Origin: Desmodus rotundus
Taxonomy: Eukaryota > Chordata > Mammalia > Chiroptera > Phyllostomidae
NCBI RefSeq assembly: GCF_022682495.2
Contig: NC_071391.1
Location: 125,841,896-125,905,895, forward strand
Direction: 5' to 3'
DNA length: 64,000 nt
Part shown: positions 22,076 to 32,880 of the stretch, one piece after another
Position numbering within the stretch: the stretch's first letter is position 1
Layout of the letters: every line of letters starts with the position of its first letter
Notes under the pieces: model-generated
Told to the model about the DNA's origin: nothing
Databases searched by the model: none
Seen by the model: only the letters and a program-made list of their open reading frames with translations
Position numbers and translations under genes: made by a program

Positions 22076-22873
22076 ACATCAGGAGTCAGCAGCCAGGCCT
22101 GCCTCTGCGGGCTACTGCTGGACCCTCTCCAGCTTTCCCAGAAAGAACCTCTCTCCACCAAGATTTGCTTTACATTAAGCCTGGCGACTGACAGTGTCTT
22201 TTCTGAGTCTCGTCCCTGACCTGCTTCCACCTAGTAGCAGCTGAGAACCTACCACTGCTCTCTTCTTGTTCTTTAAAAAAAAAGTTTCTTTTGGTTATTT
22301 ATTCACTGTGAAAAATCAGAAAAGCCCTGAAAAGCATGGGAGGAAGAAAAAAATCGCATATAAGTACAAAACCTTGAGATCATCTTTTAAACAGCTTGAC
22401 ATAGTTCCTTCACACGCAGCACGCTTTGCAGAGGCCTGGTGGTCACGGCCTTCCACCAGCTCCTGACTCACCAGCACTGGTAGGTAGTGCTCACAGGCGG
22501 GTGCACCCAGGCGGTTACTGACGAAAGACCCAAGGAACAATGACCTACCACCCCCGACATCCTATCAGTTTCTCCCTTCACGCTCACAGGTAGGGACTTC
22601 CCCAAAGTGGACTCACGCCCTGTGTTCTACCATCTTCCAGTCTCAATTCCAAGTTGGAATTTTGGAGCCAATTTTTGGAGAAATTTGGAGACTTCATACA
22701 CAAAAAATGATATACACTTTCCTTCCTGAACTTCTTATCCTGAGCATAATGCTGATTTGGTTTATACCTGAGCCTGGCGGTTTTAGAAGACAGGCACCCC
22801 ACCCAGGCTTATAGGGGGTACAGAGTTATAGCCCTAGTAATGATCAGGGTCATAAACCACCCAGCCCCTATTC
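22076..22873. other. Mostly unassigned; old repeat fragment at about 22275-22400
   Basis: CACTGTGAAAAATCAG, AAAAGCATGGGAGGAAG and AATCGCATATA resemble the left part of the ancient repeat noted at 13880. The remaining sequence is not recognised. Confidence 0.35.
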
Positions 22874-23151
22874 CTCTAGAGTGTCCAATAAATTTTAAAT
22901 TTTCCAGTAGCCACATGAAGTAAAAAGGAACAAGTGAAATTAGCTTTAATGCTATTTTATTTAACACAATATATCCAAGTTATTGTCGTATCAGCATGTA
23001 ACAATATTAAAAATACTAGTCGTCTTTCCTGGACTAAGTCTTTGACATCTGGTATATATTTTCCCCTTACAGCACATCTCAGTTTAGAGCAGCCGCAGTT
23101 CAAGTGCTCAATAGCCACAAGCGCCCAGTGGCTGCCGTACTGAGCGACATA
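22874..23151. mobile_element. hAT-type DNA transposon copy (MER-like)
   Basis: The left CTAGAGTGTCCAATAAATTT and the right GTGGCTGCCGTACTGAGCGACA pair as diverged inverted ends. The interior has AGTAGCCACATGAAG, TTTAACACAATATATCC and CACATCTCAGTTTAG, known from a common mammalian hAT-derived repeat. The subfamily is not assigned. Confidence 0.65.
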
Positions 23152-23319
23152 GTTTCACACCACTTGTAGCTCTATTCGGTGACCTGCAGCAGGCTCCCCG
23201 GCCACATCCCCATTCTCCAGTCATTCGCCAGCTAGTCTGGAATGCTCCAAGGGTGATATGTACACAAAAGTAGCTCTGTAATAAATCGGACAAGTATGGT
23301 GACCCAAATAACTTCACAA

Positions 23320-23710
23320 GGTGATATGATCATAAATTACTAACTGGGCAGGTCTTGGTGGGTAGTCATGCCTCAGGCCTGTAACTTCCCTAGTAAAAAG
23401 TTCTCCCCGCCTTAAGCAAGGCTTGTCCATTATTTCTATGCACTGAGGTTAACACACTTTGAAATGCCTCTGTTTCAGACCCCTCAGAAGCATAACCACT
23501 CTCAAGAGAGCACATAATCGTGTTAACTGTCCTGTAACCCAGTTCTGCCTTGCTTTCTCCCACCTTCCCGTAATCTTCCTTATGTTCCTGCCTTAATCCC
23601 AAATGTATAAAAGAAACTACAAAACTGTCACTTTCCCCATCATTTGAGGCCTTGCTTCTGGACAGTGTTGTCAGTATGGCTCAAGGAAACTCATAAAAAT
23701 TCTCTACAGG
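23320..23710 (+). mobile_element. Possible endogenous-retroviral LTR
   Basis: There is a TATA-like box TGTATAAAAG at 23604, a GTTGTCAGTATGGCTC segment downstream and CATAAAAATTCTCTACA at the right, the last resembling a poly(A)-signal and U5 end. Left border uncertain and no duplication fixed. It could equally be unique DNA. Confidence 0.35.
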
Positions 23711-23924
23711 TGTGGATGACTCTTATGTCCATGGTGGGAGAAATGGAGAAAGGGTCTCTTGCACCCTGGACAGGCATTTCCCACCCCCAGCAGACTGGTC
23801 TGCGAGAAGACGAAGCTGATGACAGTCTCTGCAGCCTGGGTGATGGTAAGACCAGCGTCACCTCAGTATTTGAACACAGATGGCCCTCGGGGAAGGCAGG
23901 GGAAGTGGATCCCAATTCCTCCTC

Positions 23925-24360
23925 ACACTCCTCCCATTGGCTTTCTGTTGAAAACACAAGAAAGTTCAAACTCCGTAGTCTGTCACCTGGCACCGATTTA
24001 CCAAATCTGCACCTTTATTTCTCATGACTCCCCTACCGGACTTTAGCTGAGGCCAAGCCAAAGCAGCCTGGCACCCCACAAGCACGCCTGGCGTTTCCCT
24101 GCCTCCGTGTCCTCAGATGCACCCTTTGTTCCGGCTAGAATGTCCTCACTTGCTAAATCCCGACCTAATTCTGAAGGCCCTGTCCTTCTTCTCTCCCCTA
24201 AAGCCTTCTTTAATGACCCCTGCTCGGAGTGTCTTTGTGCTCCTCTGACATCCACAGCACACGGATTAGCAGTAACCAGGTCCCGTTGTGTCGTGTTTCA
24301 GGACACGCCTACCGACTTTTCGCTTTAGGTTGTAAACGCTGGAAGGGCAAGGGTCACAGT
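23925..24360 (+). repeat. L2 LINE 3' region
   Basis: Sense L2 ORF2/3' block: AAGTTCAAACTCCGTAG (the 'aagtccaaactccttag' core), CTGGCACC, TCATGACTCCCC, CTAGAATGTCC, ACCTAATTCTGAAGGCC, AAAGCCTTCTTTAATGACC and GTTGTAAACGCTGGAAGGGC. Moderately diverged for its age. Confidence 0.78.
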
Positions 24361-24364
24361 CTTA

Positions 24365-24575
24365 GATAATAATAGTACTAAATGATGATTACTGTCTCTT
24401 CGGCACTTACTGTGCCAAGTGCTGTACACTTAATTCTCGTAACAGTGCTGAAACATTATTTTCGTTTTATAGGTGAGAAAATGGAGGCAGAAAGAGGTGA
24501 TTTACCAAGTCACACGCCCAAGTGTGGCTTCAGCCCCAGGCAGTTGGAATGCAGAGCCTAACCACTCTCCCCCTT
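24365..24575 (-). repeat. MIR SINE, minus strand
   Basis: A clear antisense MIR: AATAATAGTACTAAATGATG, CACTTACTGTGCCAAGTGC, TAGGTGAGAAAATGGAGGC, AAGTCACACGCCCAAG and GCAGAGCCTAACCACTCTCC. Confidence 0.85.
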
Positions 24576-25299
24576 ACCGCACACACTACGTGCTGCTTGG
24601 TTGTTTGCTCTCTAATGCGGTACTGTGAACTGAGTCCACAGGAAATACTCATTCAATTATATGTCAACTACTTGGGGTCCTTTCCAGAGCATCTAACTGA
24701 GTATTAGGCACATAATAGCAATTTAGTAGACATTTAAAAATCAATGCCCTGTGCCCACCTGGCCATAGGACTGGGCATTCCCTGCAGGGTGGGCCGAAGC
24801 GTGGCTCCTATCAGTGCCCTGCCCTGTGCTACAGCACTGGGCTGTGCCATCAAATGCTGCTGCTCCGTGACCAGACGTCAGCGTTCCTCTCAGTCTTGGG
24901 GCACACCTTATGCAACAAGAGACATGGATCTAGATAGTGGGGAGCAAAGAGCACCTCCAGGGGGCACAGGTAAATTCTCCTCCCATTTCTATGCCCGGGG
25001 CCCAGGTCAGGCCACCCCAAGATATCCCACGATGGCATATTGGTTATTCAGAACTAAAGTTACTTAAGAAACTGCCCGTGTGCACAAAGAAAACCCTGAC
25101 CTCTCTGTGCCCCCAAAAGCAGAAGATCAGTCTCCCCTGTGGTAGGTGTCCTCGCTGCCCTTGAGGGCTGAGAGACCATCTCACCACAAGAGCTAAAAGA
25201 ATGCAGAGTTGAAACTCGTTTAAACAGCCTGGTACCGCCTTTACTAATTTACTACTTAGGCCCAGGCTTTCCTTAGGTTCATTGCTACAAACACCCAAG
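24576..25299. other. Unassigned interval
   Basis: No gene or repeat is recognised. It may contain the U3 part of the LTR-like sequence to its right. Confidence 0.35.
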
Positions 25300-25570
25300 T
25301 CTTGCTTAATTTCCTTTCTGAGGAGCAGTCACTTTCTTTGTCCAGTCAATTTTTCACGATTTCATTGTATCTTTGTCTAAAAAGTGTAAAAAGGTGCCGG
25401 TCTGATCGCTTCCTTGAGCCCTAATTTCTGAACTGAGCATCGTAGTGTGACTCTCCCGTGTGCAAGTTACTAGCTTGGTTTTTCTCCAGTTAACCTAGTC
25501 TTGCGTCTATTTTATTATCAGTCCAGCCCAAGCGCTACCCAACTAAAGAATTTGGCCCCTCCCCAACACT
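25300..25570 (+). mobile_element. Possible ERV1-like LTR end
   Basis: GTTTTTCTCCAGTTAACC, TAGTCTTGCGTCTATTTT and TATCAGTCCAGCCCAAGC follow the same U5 organisation as the LTRs at 2740 and (reversed) 14985 and 17188. The limits are approximate. Confidence 0.4.
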
Positions 25571-27005
25571 ATCAACCTTAGATGCTTATTTGGGACTCTT
25601 ATCGCTAAGAAGCAATTTAATCCCACCTGCTGGAACCCAAAAGTCACATACCCATTCCCCCAGGAGCTGAGGTAATAAGACAAACCAAAGTTTAGGGTTA
25701 CTCTTTGATAAGAGTCTTGTTTAAACAAGATCGCAGAGAAAAGCTAGTTTGATCCCTGCACCCTTCTACCTCTGCTCGCCTCTCTCCTTTCTTCCTCCCT
25801 TGCTTTGGAGATTGTAAGATTTTGCAGTCTACCCCAGAAACTCGGCCTCCCACAGACCTAACGCCCTGGAACACACCAGTCTGTTCCCAGCCCTCTTTGT
25901 GAGACCCCTCCCTCCTGGGGACTTGACCCTGGGGGCTGCCCTGGGAGCTCACCGCTCAGACTCTGTCCTGGGCAATTCCACTGGCATTCGCTCATTTACA
26001 TTTTGAAACTAGAGCAAAGTTCAACACTGGTTGACTACAGCACCCTAAGAAGTGCCTGATCCTAGTTAGAAAAATGCAGACAATAGCAACCTGGGCAAAC
26101 AGCCCTCCTGAAATAGCACAGCCCCACGGCACTTTGGCGGCGAGTTTCTCTGTGGTGAGTCTCTGGCTCTGCAGCAGTGGGCACACCCAGGGACGTCAAC
26201 AGCAAAGAGAAAAGGCCTCTGGTGCCACCGTTAGGGTTTGGTGGTGGTAGGGTTTTTTTTTAGTCCCCCACCAAAGTGTTGGTTGTCATTTTTTGTTTTG
26301 TTTAAACTTCACATAAAAGTTTAAACACCTCCAGTTGAGGCCCCGTTCTGTTCTGAAGCTGGAAGAGTCCCTTCCCTCTCCTGCCTTTTACTGCGGTGCT
26401 CCTCTGTCTCAGCACTGTCCCCCCACTCATCCTCCCTTCTAGGATGAGTCATCTCAGCTGCAAATGGGCTAACACCACTGCAGTCCCAAGAGTTGGGAGG
26501 GTTGAACGAGGCAGCAAAGCCCTGCCTGGCCCCATGCCCGCCAGCAAGAGGCCCACAGCATCTTGGCCACATTAGGGTAGGGTATTGCCAGTGTACGCAG
26601 CGGCGCAGGGAGGAGGCAGTGGGGGGCCCTCTTCATGCTGGCCTTCCATGCGCTCCATACAGATACGTGGCAGGCTGCTGGGCAGGTGGAAGGGGCCAGC
26701 CCCTCTCACCGACCCCTCTGTGCAGATTCCGGGCCAGGGCTAGACAGCCTCTGGGCACGGGACTCTGTGTGCATTCCACAGCAGCTGAAAGGGCTTTTGT
26801 CCCCACACGGGAAGAACAAATGACAAAGGCAATTGTATGTCTCCTCACAGGCCCCACAGCAGACTTGGAAAGAGAAACTTCTTTCCCAAAGAGGCCAGCT
26901 TCCCTGAGAGGCTGCAGCCACTGATGTGGTCACCCAGCCGCGCAGCTCTGGAGCAGTGTGGCGTCTGGCTTCCCACGTGTGTGGCAGGGCACTCATCATA
27001 GGCAC
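25571..27005. other. Unassigned, relatively GC-rich unique region
   Basis: No recognised repeat or gene. Overlapping frames on both strands at 26493-27201 reflect high GC rather than coding. Confidence 0.4.
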
Positions 27006-27038
27006 AGCCCACACACTCACACACACACACACACACAA
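27006..27038. repeat. (CA)n microsatellite
   Basis: CACACTCACACACACACACAC-type tract, interrupted by one T. Confidence 0.9.
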
Positions 27039-27799
27039 ACCCCAACAAACTCTGCCTGCCCAAACTAGCAGGCCCTGAGTCACAGAGGCCACAACTGCAC
27101 AAGGGCCCAGGGAGGGCACCCAGCCGTCCCCCTGGAGGAATAATGGATTCCTCTTGTCCAGGTGGGGCCATAGAGGCCCGGAGGGTCCTATGACTTGTCA
27201 CAGGTCACACCATTCTTTTCAGGCCTCACATCCCATTCCAGTGAAGAACCTTAGGCAGCCTCAGAAAATAAGTTTTCAAGAAGTGGATCCTGGGCTCCCT
27301 TCAAAAACATAGTTATTCATGGTCTATTGAGAGGGTTGGAACTCCAGGCTGCCCGCAGGAGCTCGGTTACAGGGACGTGCTCATTCCGACTAAGAGAGGG
27401 TGGATCTCTCCTTTTGTCGTTTTCTCCCTCCTTATTTTCCCCTTTCTCCTGTCATTGCCCTAATCGGATACTGAACCTTTGAAGGGTCATAAAATTTGTT
27501 TGTTAAAGGTAAAAGCTGTTGTTATCGAGTGAAATTATTAGGTACCATTTTTTTGCACCCTGTGAATGGAATAACCCGACCCACTTCCCCTGCAGACTTG
27601 GCTGCCAGAACACTCAGTGCCGCACTTGGGGATCAGCCATAGTAACTAATTCATTCCAGGTACATCTGCTGCTCTAAGCAGGTATCTGCCTGGGGTTCAG
27701 TTTTATATTTTGTGTCTTGTTGGGTCTCGAGTTTAAACATCATAGTCAATCTTTCATCAACCTGGAGGAGTTGGGAAATCTAAGTATTATTTCTGGCGT
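27039..27799. other. Unassigned, with a possible MIR trace
   Basis: The 27140-27240 segment (GGTGGGGCCATAGAGGCCCGG, CTTGTCACAGGTCACACC) looks like a decayed antisense MIR. The rest is not recognised. Confidence 0.35.
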
Positions 27800-27920
27800 T
27801 ACCTAACTGACCAGTTGTACCTTGAGCAAGCCATCCCCCTCTCCAGGCCTCAAACTTCCTCATTTGTGAACCACGAGGATCAGAGGATCAATGGGCCTGT
27901 CTGCATCCCCCAAGCTCGCC
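27800..27920 (+). repeat. MIR SINE fragment
   Basis: GACCAGTTGTACCTTGAGCAAGCC, CCAGGCCTCAAACTTCCTC, then ATTTGTGAACCACGAGG: sense MIR core. Confidence 0.65.
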
Positions 27921-28309
27921 TGTTCCAGCAGCGCCTGGAATGGGGAAGGGATTTGGAGGCTGTATCTTTAAACCCTGGTGGATTCTTGTTTTTTTTGGCA
28001 AATTTGGAAAACACTACCACCAGATGGTTGCTAAGGTCTTGTTCTATGCTACAATCTGTAATTTATATAAATAATTCTTTAGAAAGAAGATGCAGTATGA
28101 TGATGATTTTGCAATTATGTGTCTTGTGTTTACTGAATATTGTTTATTATGATCCTCAGTTTTCATTAAGAAGCACACACGGGCACACTTTGTACAATAT
28201 TTCCCTTTGCAAAATGAAAACCCCACCCAGGTGCTCCTGCCTCAGGCGGCTTCCCCTTGGATTGTTAGGGGGCTGGGGCCCTCCCCACTCCTGCCCAGAG
28301 ACGGAGCTT

Positions 28310-28620
28310 GACAAATGATTCCCCAGACACTTGCGTTCCTCCCTCCCTCACCGGCCTTCCTTGGGTGTTAACTCAAATGTCGCTTACTGAAGCTCCCTCT
28401 CCATTTTCTGTCTTCCTCCCCCGACTTTTTCTCAACACTCATCACTCTCTCACCTGCTTCACATTGTGCTTGTTTGTCACCTTTCCCCCACTGGAACACG
28501 GCTCCTTCAGGAAAAGTGTTTGTGCCTGTTTTGTCCCCTGCTACAGCTCAGCGCCTGAGCTGGGACACTGGAGCAGCTTAATCAATATTTTTGAAATCAG
28601 TTAATGGAATGCCTGCTAGA
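28310..28620 (+). repeat. L2 LINE 3' end
   Basis: GTTAACTCAAATGTCGC, TTACTGAAGC, TTGTCACCTTTCCCCCACTGG and AACACGGCTCCTTCAGG, then a diverged 'cagcgcctag' (CTCAGCGCCTGAG) and TTAATCAATATTTTTGAAATC tail. Sense L2. Confidence 0.75.
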
Positions 28621-29344
28621 TAAATACATGGATAAATGAACTTCCAGGAAAGGTCCCAACGTTTGACACCAAGAAACAGACCCTCCAACCCGGTGCCAGG
28701 CTCCAGGCTTCTAGCAACCGTGTTCCTAGCCTATTGGCCTACACACACGCTGGTCACACAGAAACCCCACGATTGAACTGCCTCCCGGGTGACTGGACAT
28801 TACTCAGTCCTGCCTTGCTCCCTGGGTCTGGACGCTGGGCACACAAGGCTGCACAGGCCCCTGTGCACCCTGCTCATAGCTCACATGTCTGTCGGTGCCG
28901 GACCCTGGTGTGGCCGTGTTCTTTGACACAGCTGCTCCTCCTCCCTGTCTTTCCCTCCCTTTCTGCCAGGACCCAGAGAGACCTTGGTCATTTTTGCTCC
29001 AATCTGAGTTGTCCAACTCCCAGCCATAGTCCTGACCCCTTTCCCTAAAACGAAGATTTTTGTATTAAAAAGGGGGTAAACAACAAATGTTAGGGTTCAT
29101 CTCTCCGGGATGGATCAGATGGAGTCACAGGACCCTCAGGGAGGTGACATTCAGCAGGGGCCCGTAGTGTGGGTCTCTGGTGGGGGGCCCGAAAAACTGG
29201 TCCCTGTGCTCATGGTTATTCTATCATAACTGACCTCTGTGATGTTTAATAGAAGTGTTTGAATTAGGGGAAAATAGTCATGCATGCTCACTGTATAAAT
29301 TTTAGAATAAACAGGTAAAGAAGAAACAGCTATAGCGAACACAT
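28621..29344. other. Unassigned interval
   Basis: No gene or confident repeat. A short AT-rich block at 29255-29330 may be another scrap of the ancient repeat at 13880. Confidence 0.35.
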
Positions 29345-29440
29345 AGAACGTTTAATAGTGCCAGATATTGTTCCAAGTGCTTTTGTACTTACCAATTTAC
29401 TGAATTTCACAACAACCTGTAGAAGCAAAACTTTGCTGTG
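29345..29440 (-). repeat. MIR SINE fragment, minus strand
   Basis: TTTAATAGTGCCAGATATTG, CAAGTGCTTTTGTACTTACC and AATTTCACAACAACCTG: antisense MIR 3' half. Confidence 0.65.
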
Positions 29441-29734
29441 TTCCCAAAACCAGGAAACATTTCTTACACTACAGGCAGGCAAAACAAAACAACCACAGAA
29501 AACACAATATTTTGTATCCTGAAATATACCAGGCTCCACCCTCACTGCTTGTGGTACCCAGAATAATAACACCTTGATTATTTCCTCTGAACCTGGGCTT
29601 CTCAACAAAAAACGTTTCTATCCCTGGTTTGCACTGATGTTTGAAGATGGCCTGACCTTTGTGGATATGATTGTTGTGGGAGAAGCCTGTTATTTCTCTG
29701 TGATGGGCAGACCAATGTCAACGTGGTAAGCTAT

Positions 29735-30190
29735 AAAAGTTTCCTAGTAGCCATCATAGATTACCACAAACTTGGTGGCTTGAAACAACAGAAATTTATT
29801 CTCCTGCAGTTCTGGAGGCCAGAAGGCAAAATCAATGTGTCGGCAGGGCCATGTCCCCTCCTGAGACTCTAGAAGAGAATTCGTCTTTGCTTCTTCTGGC
29901 TTCCGCTGGCCCCAGGAATTCCTGGCTTGTGGCTGCGTGGCTCCAGCCTCCGCCTTTCTGTTCACATGGCCTTCCCCTCTGTCTCCCTTGTCGTCTTCTT
30001 CTCTGTCTCTTATAAGGACATTTGTCATTGGATTTAGGACCCTCCAGAATAATACAGAATGATCTAGTCTCAAGATCCTTAAAATTACATCTTCACAGAT
30101 CCTTTTTCCAAGTAAGGTCACAGTCATAGGGTCTAGGAGTGAGAACACAGTTGTATCTTTGAGGGGCAGGGGGTCACCATTCAACACCTG
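29735..30190 (-). mobile_element. MLT1-type LTR (ERVL-MaLR), minus strand
   Basis: In reverse complement it is an MLT1-like LTR. The plus strand shows GTTTCCTAGTAGCC, ACCACAAACTTGGTGGC, CAACAGAAATTTATTCTCC, AGTTCTGGAGGCCAGAAGGC, TGTCGGCAGGGCCATG, GGCTTGTGGCTGCG, CTCTTATAAGGAC and TAAGGTCACAGTC. About 455 bp with no flanking internal sequence: a solo LTR of an ancient non-infectious retroelement. Confidence 0.82.
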
Positions 30191-30319
30191 TTCAGGTAGC
30201 CTTGGTAATTCTGCATGTTTGTTGTCTCTCTGCTTAAACGCTCTTGTTATGTTTCCATATTTGAAGAGCCATTCCTGAAGTCTGACTCTCTTGAACTCTT
30301 GACAGGTAAATTTTCTCTT

Positions 30320-30538
30320 TCTTTTTTTTTTCTTAAAGATTTTATTTATTTATGTTTAGTCAGAGGGGAAAGGAGGGAGAAAGAGAAGGAGAGAAACAGC
30401 AGTGTGTGGTTGCCCCTCGTGTGCCTCCTACTGGGCACCTGGCCTGCAACCCAGGCACGTGCCCTGACTGGGAATCAAACCAGCGACCCTTTGGTTCACA
30501 GGTCAGCATTCAATCCACTGAGCCACACCAGCCAAAGC
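30320..30538 (-). mobile_element. Ves-type SINE, minus strand, with target-site duplication
   Basis: Antisense of the GCTTTGGCTGGTGTGGCTCAG head, with the B-box complement GGGAATCAAACC and CAGTAGGAGGCACACG variation in the middle. Flanked by TAAATTTTCTCTT (30307-30319) and AAAATTTTCTCTT (30539-30551). Confidence 0.9.
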
Positions 30539-30599
30539 AAAATTTTCTCTTAAAGCTTCTATCTCAGAGTTTTCCTTTGACACAAGCTATGATTTGGGT

Positions 30600-30700
30600 T
30601 TGCCCCTTTATTATCCCTGTTTTAGAGGTGAGGAGATTGAGGCACAACGAGGCTGAATGGCGTGTGAGTTACATGGATTCGCACAGGCAGCTAACTTCCA
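30600..30700 (-). repeat. MIR SINE fragment, minus strand
   Basis: TTATCCCTGTTTTAGAGGTGAGG, then AGATTGAGGCACAACGAGG: antisense MIR core. Confidence 0.65.
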
Positions 30701-31017
30701 TAACTGAGCCACTCGAGAGATAACCAACATTAACCCTTTTGATGTTTAAACTTCCAGTCCCTTTCTCTTGCATGTGTATGGATTTTAATTTTGCAGAATA
30801 AGAACGAACCTGCTTCCACTTCGCTACATATTCTTCTTCCCAGCTCTTAGGGGCCGCAGTCTTCAATCACATGGATGTCCATCACTGCATGTTGTCGATC
30901 TCACGCCTTTCAGTTCAGCGTACTAGCATGTTGCCGGCCCATGTGCAAAGTGCTGCTGTGCTAGGGAGGAGAGGTGAGAAGGCCAGGTTTCTCTCCTTCA
31001 GAGGCTCTCTGGCTAGT

Positions 31018-31155
31018 GTGTGCTTCTCAACCCTGGCTGTGTACTAGAGTCATCTGGGAGCTTTTAAAATATACCAGCCACCCCACCCAGACCAATGATT
31101 TCTGATTCTCTGGAGCAGGGGCCTGGGCAGCTGCATTTTTGACACTCCCGGGAGA
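31018..31155 (+). mobile_element. MER5A-like hAT transposon
   Basis: TTCTCAACCCTGGCTGTG, TAGAGTCATCTGGGAGC, TTTTAAAATATACCAG, CCACCCAGACCAATGATTTC and TGATTCTCTGGAGCAGGGGCC correspond to MER5A. The right end is decayed, with GTG-rich sequence following. Confidence 0.8.
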
Positions 31156-32104
31156 AGAGGGCACGTGTGAAGGCACATGTGAGGGCATATGAGGGCGTGT
31201 GTGAGGCGATTTCCACGTCCAGTCGGCGTCAAGATCTCAGGACTGGGGGCACAAGCTCCCACCAGACACCTGACACTAGCTCCCTCAGAAGCTCCTTTCC
31301 AGCCTCCTGGGCCTAGAGGCTGGCGACCCAGAACTCTTTGAATGGTGAATTAACCCTCTAGGTTGTGCACTTTCGCCCTGCTGACTTCAGCAGCAACAGC
31401 CACAGCCTTTTGCCCATGTGGTGGCCCTGTTCTTCCAGCTCTTCTGTATCTGCAGGTGGAGAAACGGGGAAGGACAATAGTAAATAGTTCAGGAGACCTG
31501 TAATAGCACAGGTCTGGGAATCAGAAGACCTGGGCTCTAGCTCTCCCTTGGAGCCCATATGACCCTGGCCCATCGCTTGGCTTTTCTAGAAGATGACAAA
31601 ACAATGAACAGCTAGCTTGCTCCATTAAATACCTGTAATCAGATGGGCAGTTCTGAGTTTCAGGGAAATTCATAAGTTTATGAAGTGACCACAGATGCCA
31701 CCGTTCTACGCCATGCCTTGGCACACATCCAGGTGAGTCCTGGATTTTCTTATGCAATGAACAACGTGAACAAATATGCATGACCTCAAGGAACTCACCT
31801 TAAATGTAATTTAACTGACAAAAAGAACACTGGACCTGGCCCTTCGCCAGAGATGAAATGAAGGGACTGCAAATGGGAAAGAGTGGAGGAGGGAGAGGAG
31901 GCTCCAAAAGCTGCTGCAGAAACTCATGGAGCTTCCAGTGACTCCTGTGCCAGGCTGGGAAAGTCATGCCCAGGCCCCCCAGCATGCCCACTCCCGGCGA
32001 TCCACCAGACCTGAGAGCTGGTCTGGACACCTAGCAATGCATGCGTATTTGCCCACATGCACGACCTTGCAAAGAGAAGCTGTAATACATAAAAAAATTA
32101 AAAT
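31156..32104. other. Unassigned interval
   Basis: A loose GTGTGA-type purine repeat lies at 31160-31205. Otherwise no gene or repeat. The 3' end abuts the target duplication of the ORF1-only element. Confidence 0.4.
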
Positions 32105-32120
32105 GAAACAATCACTGCAG
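32105..32120 (+). repeat. 5' target-site duplication of the ORF1-only L1 derivative
   Basis: GAAACAATCACTGCAG, repeated identically at 33958-33973. Upstream ATT/AAAATG matches the L1 endonuclease preference TT/AAAA, so the duplication may extend left into the A-rich bases. Confidence 0.95.
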
Positions 32121-32125
32121 GAGAA

Positions 32126-32137
32126 CCAAGATGGCGG
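32126..32137 (+). promoter_or_regulatory. YY1-type initiator motif at the element start
   Basis: CCAAGATGGCGG lies 6 bp from the 5' end. L1 promoters carry a YY1 site (AAGATGGC) within the first 20 bp, which fixes the transcription start. Position and sequence match that arrangement; function is inferred. Confidence 0.6.
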
Positions 32138-32880
32138 CGTAGGTAGACACACTGCGCCTCCTCGCACAACCAGAACTGACAGAGAATCGAACAGCAAGGG
32201 GGACCAACACCAAGAAAATAGAAAATAAACATTCATCCAGACTGGTAGGAGGGGCGGAGACGGGCACCGGGGTGGAGAGGACTCGAGTGGCTGTGGCGGG
32301 ACTGAGACTGGCGGAGTGTGGGACAAATGGCGCAGGCAGTCCGAGCACTAGCAGACCCTGCGGCCCCACATCAGCGCAGATAAACCGAGAGGGCCGGACT
32401 CAGAGTGGTGGAGAGTGGGGCAGGCAGAGCAGCGGGTAGCACCCCGCGGCACCAAATTCGCCCACAGATAAACCTGACGAACGGCGGGCAACAAAGCAGA
32501 CCGTGCAACCCAGGGCTCCAGGTCCGGGAAATAAAGCCTCAAACCTCTGATTGAAAGCGCCCCTGGGGGTTGGGGCAGCAGCAGGAGAGACTCCCAGCCT
32601 CACAGAAGAGGTTGTTGGAGAGACCCACAGGGGCCTAAAGTGTGCACAGGCCCACTTACTCGGGAACCAGCACCAGAGTGGCCCAGTTTGATTGTGGGTA
32701 GCGGAGTGTAGGATTGAAATCCGGAGGAGAGTGAGGCGGGCGCCATTGCTCCCACTCGGCCCCTCCCCCACGTACAGCGTCACAGCTCAGCGACCAGCGT
32801 TACCCCGCCCTGGTGAACACCTACAGCTCCGCCCCTTAAAGTAACAGACGCGCCAAGACAAAAAAAAAAAAAAAAAAAAA

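Noticed and set aside
2740..25570. A complete endogenous provirus between LTR-like pieces
   Set aside because: LTR-like pieces differ in orientation and edges, and the DNA between them holds L2, MIR, SINE and unique sequence, with no gag, pol or env remnants recognised.
26493..27201. Overlapping long frames on both strands
   Set aside because: Frames in several phases over the same GC-rich DNA and a (CA)n tract; no recognisable protein family.
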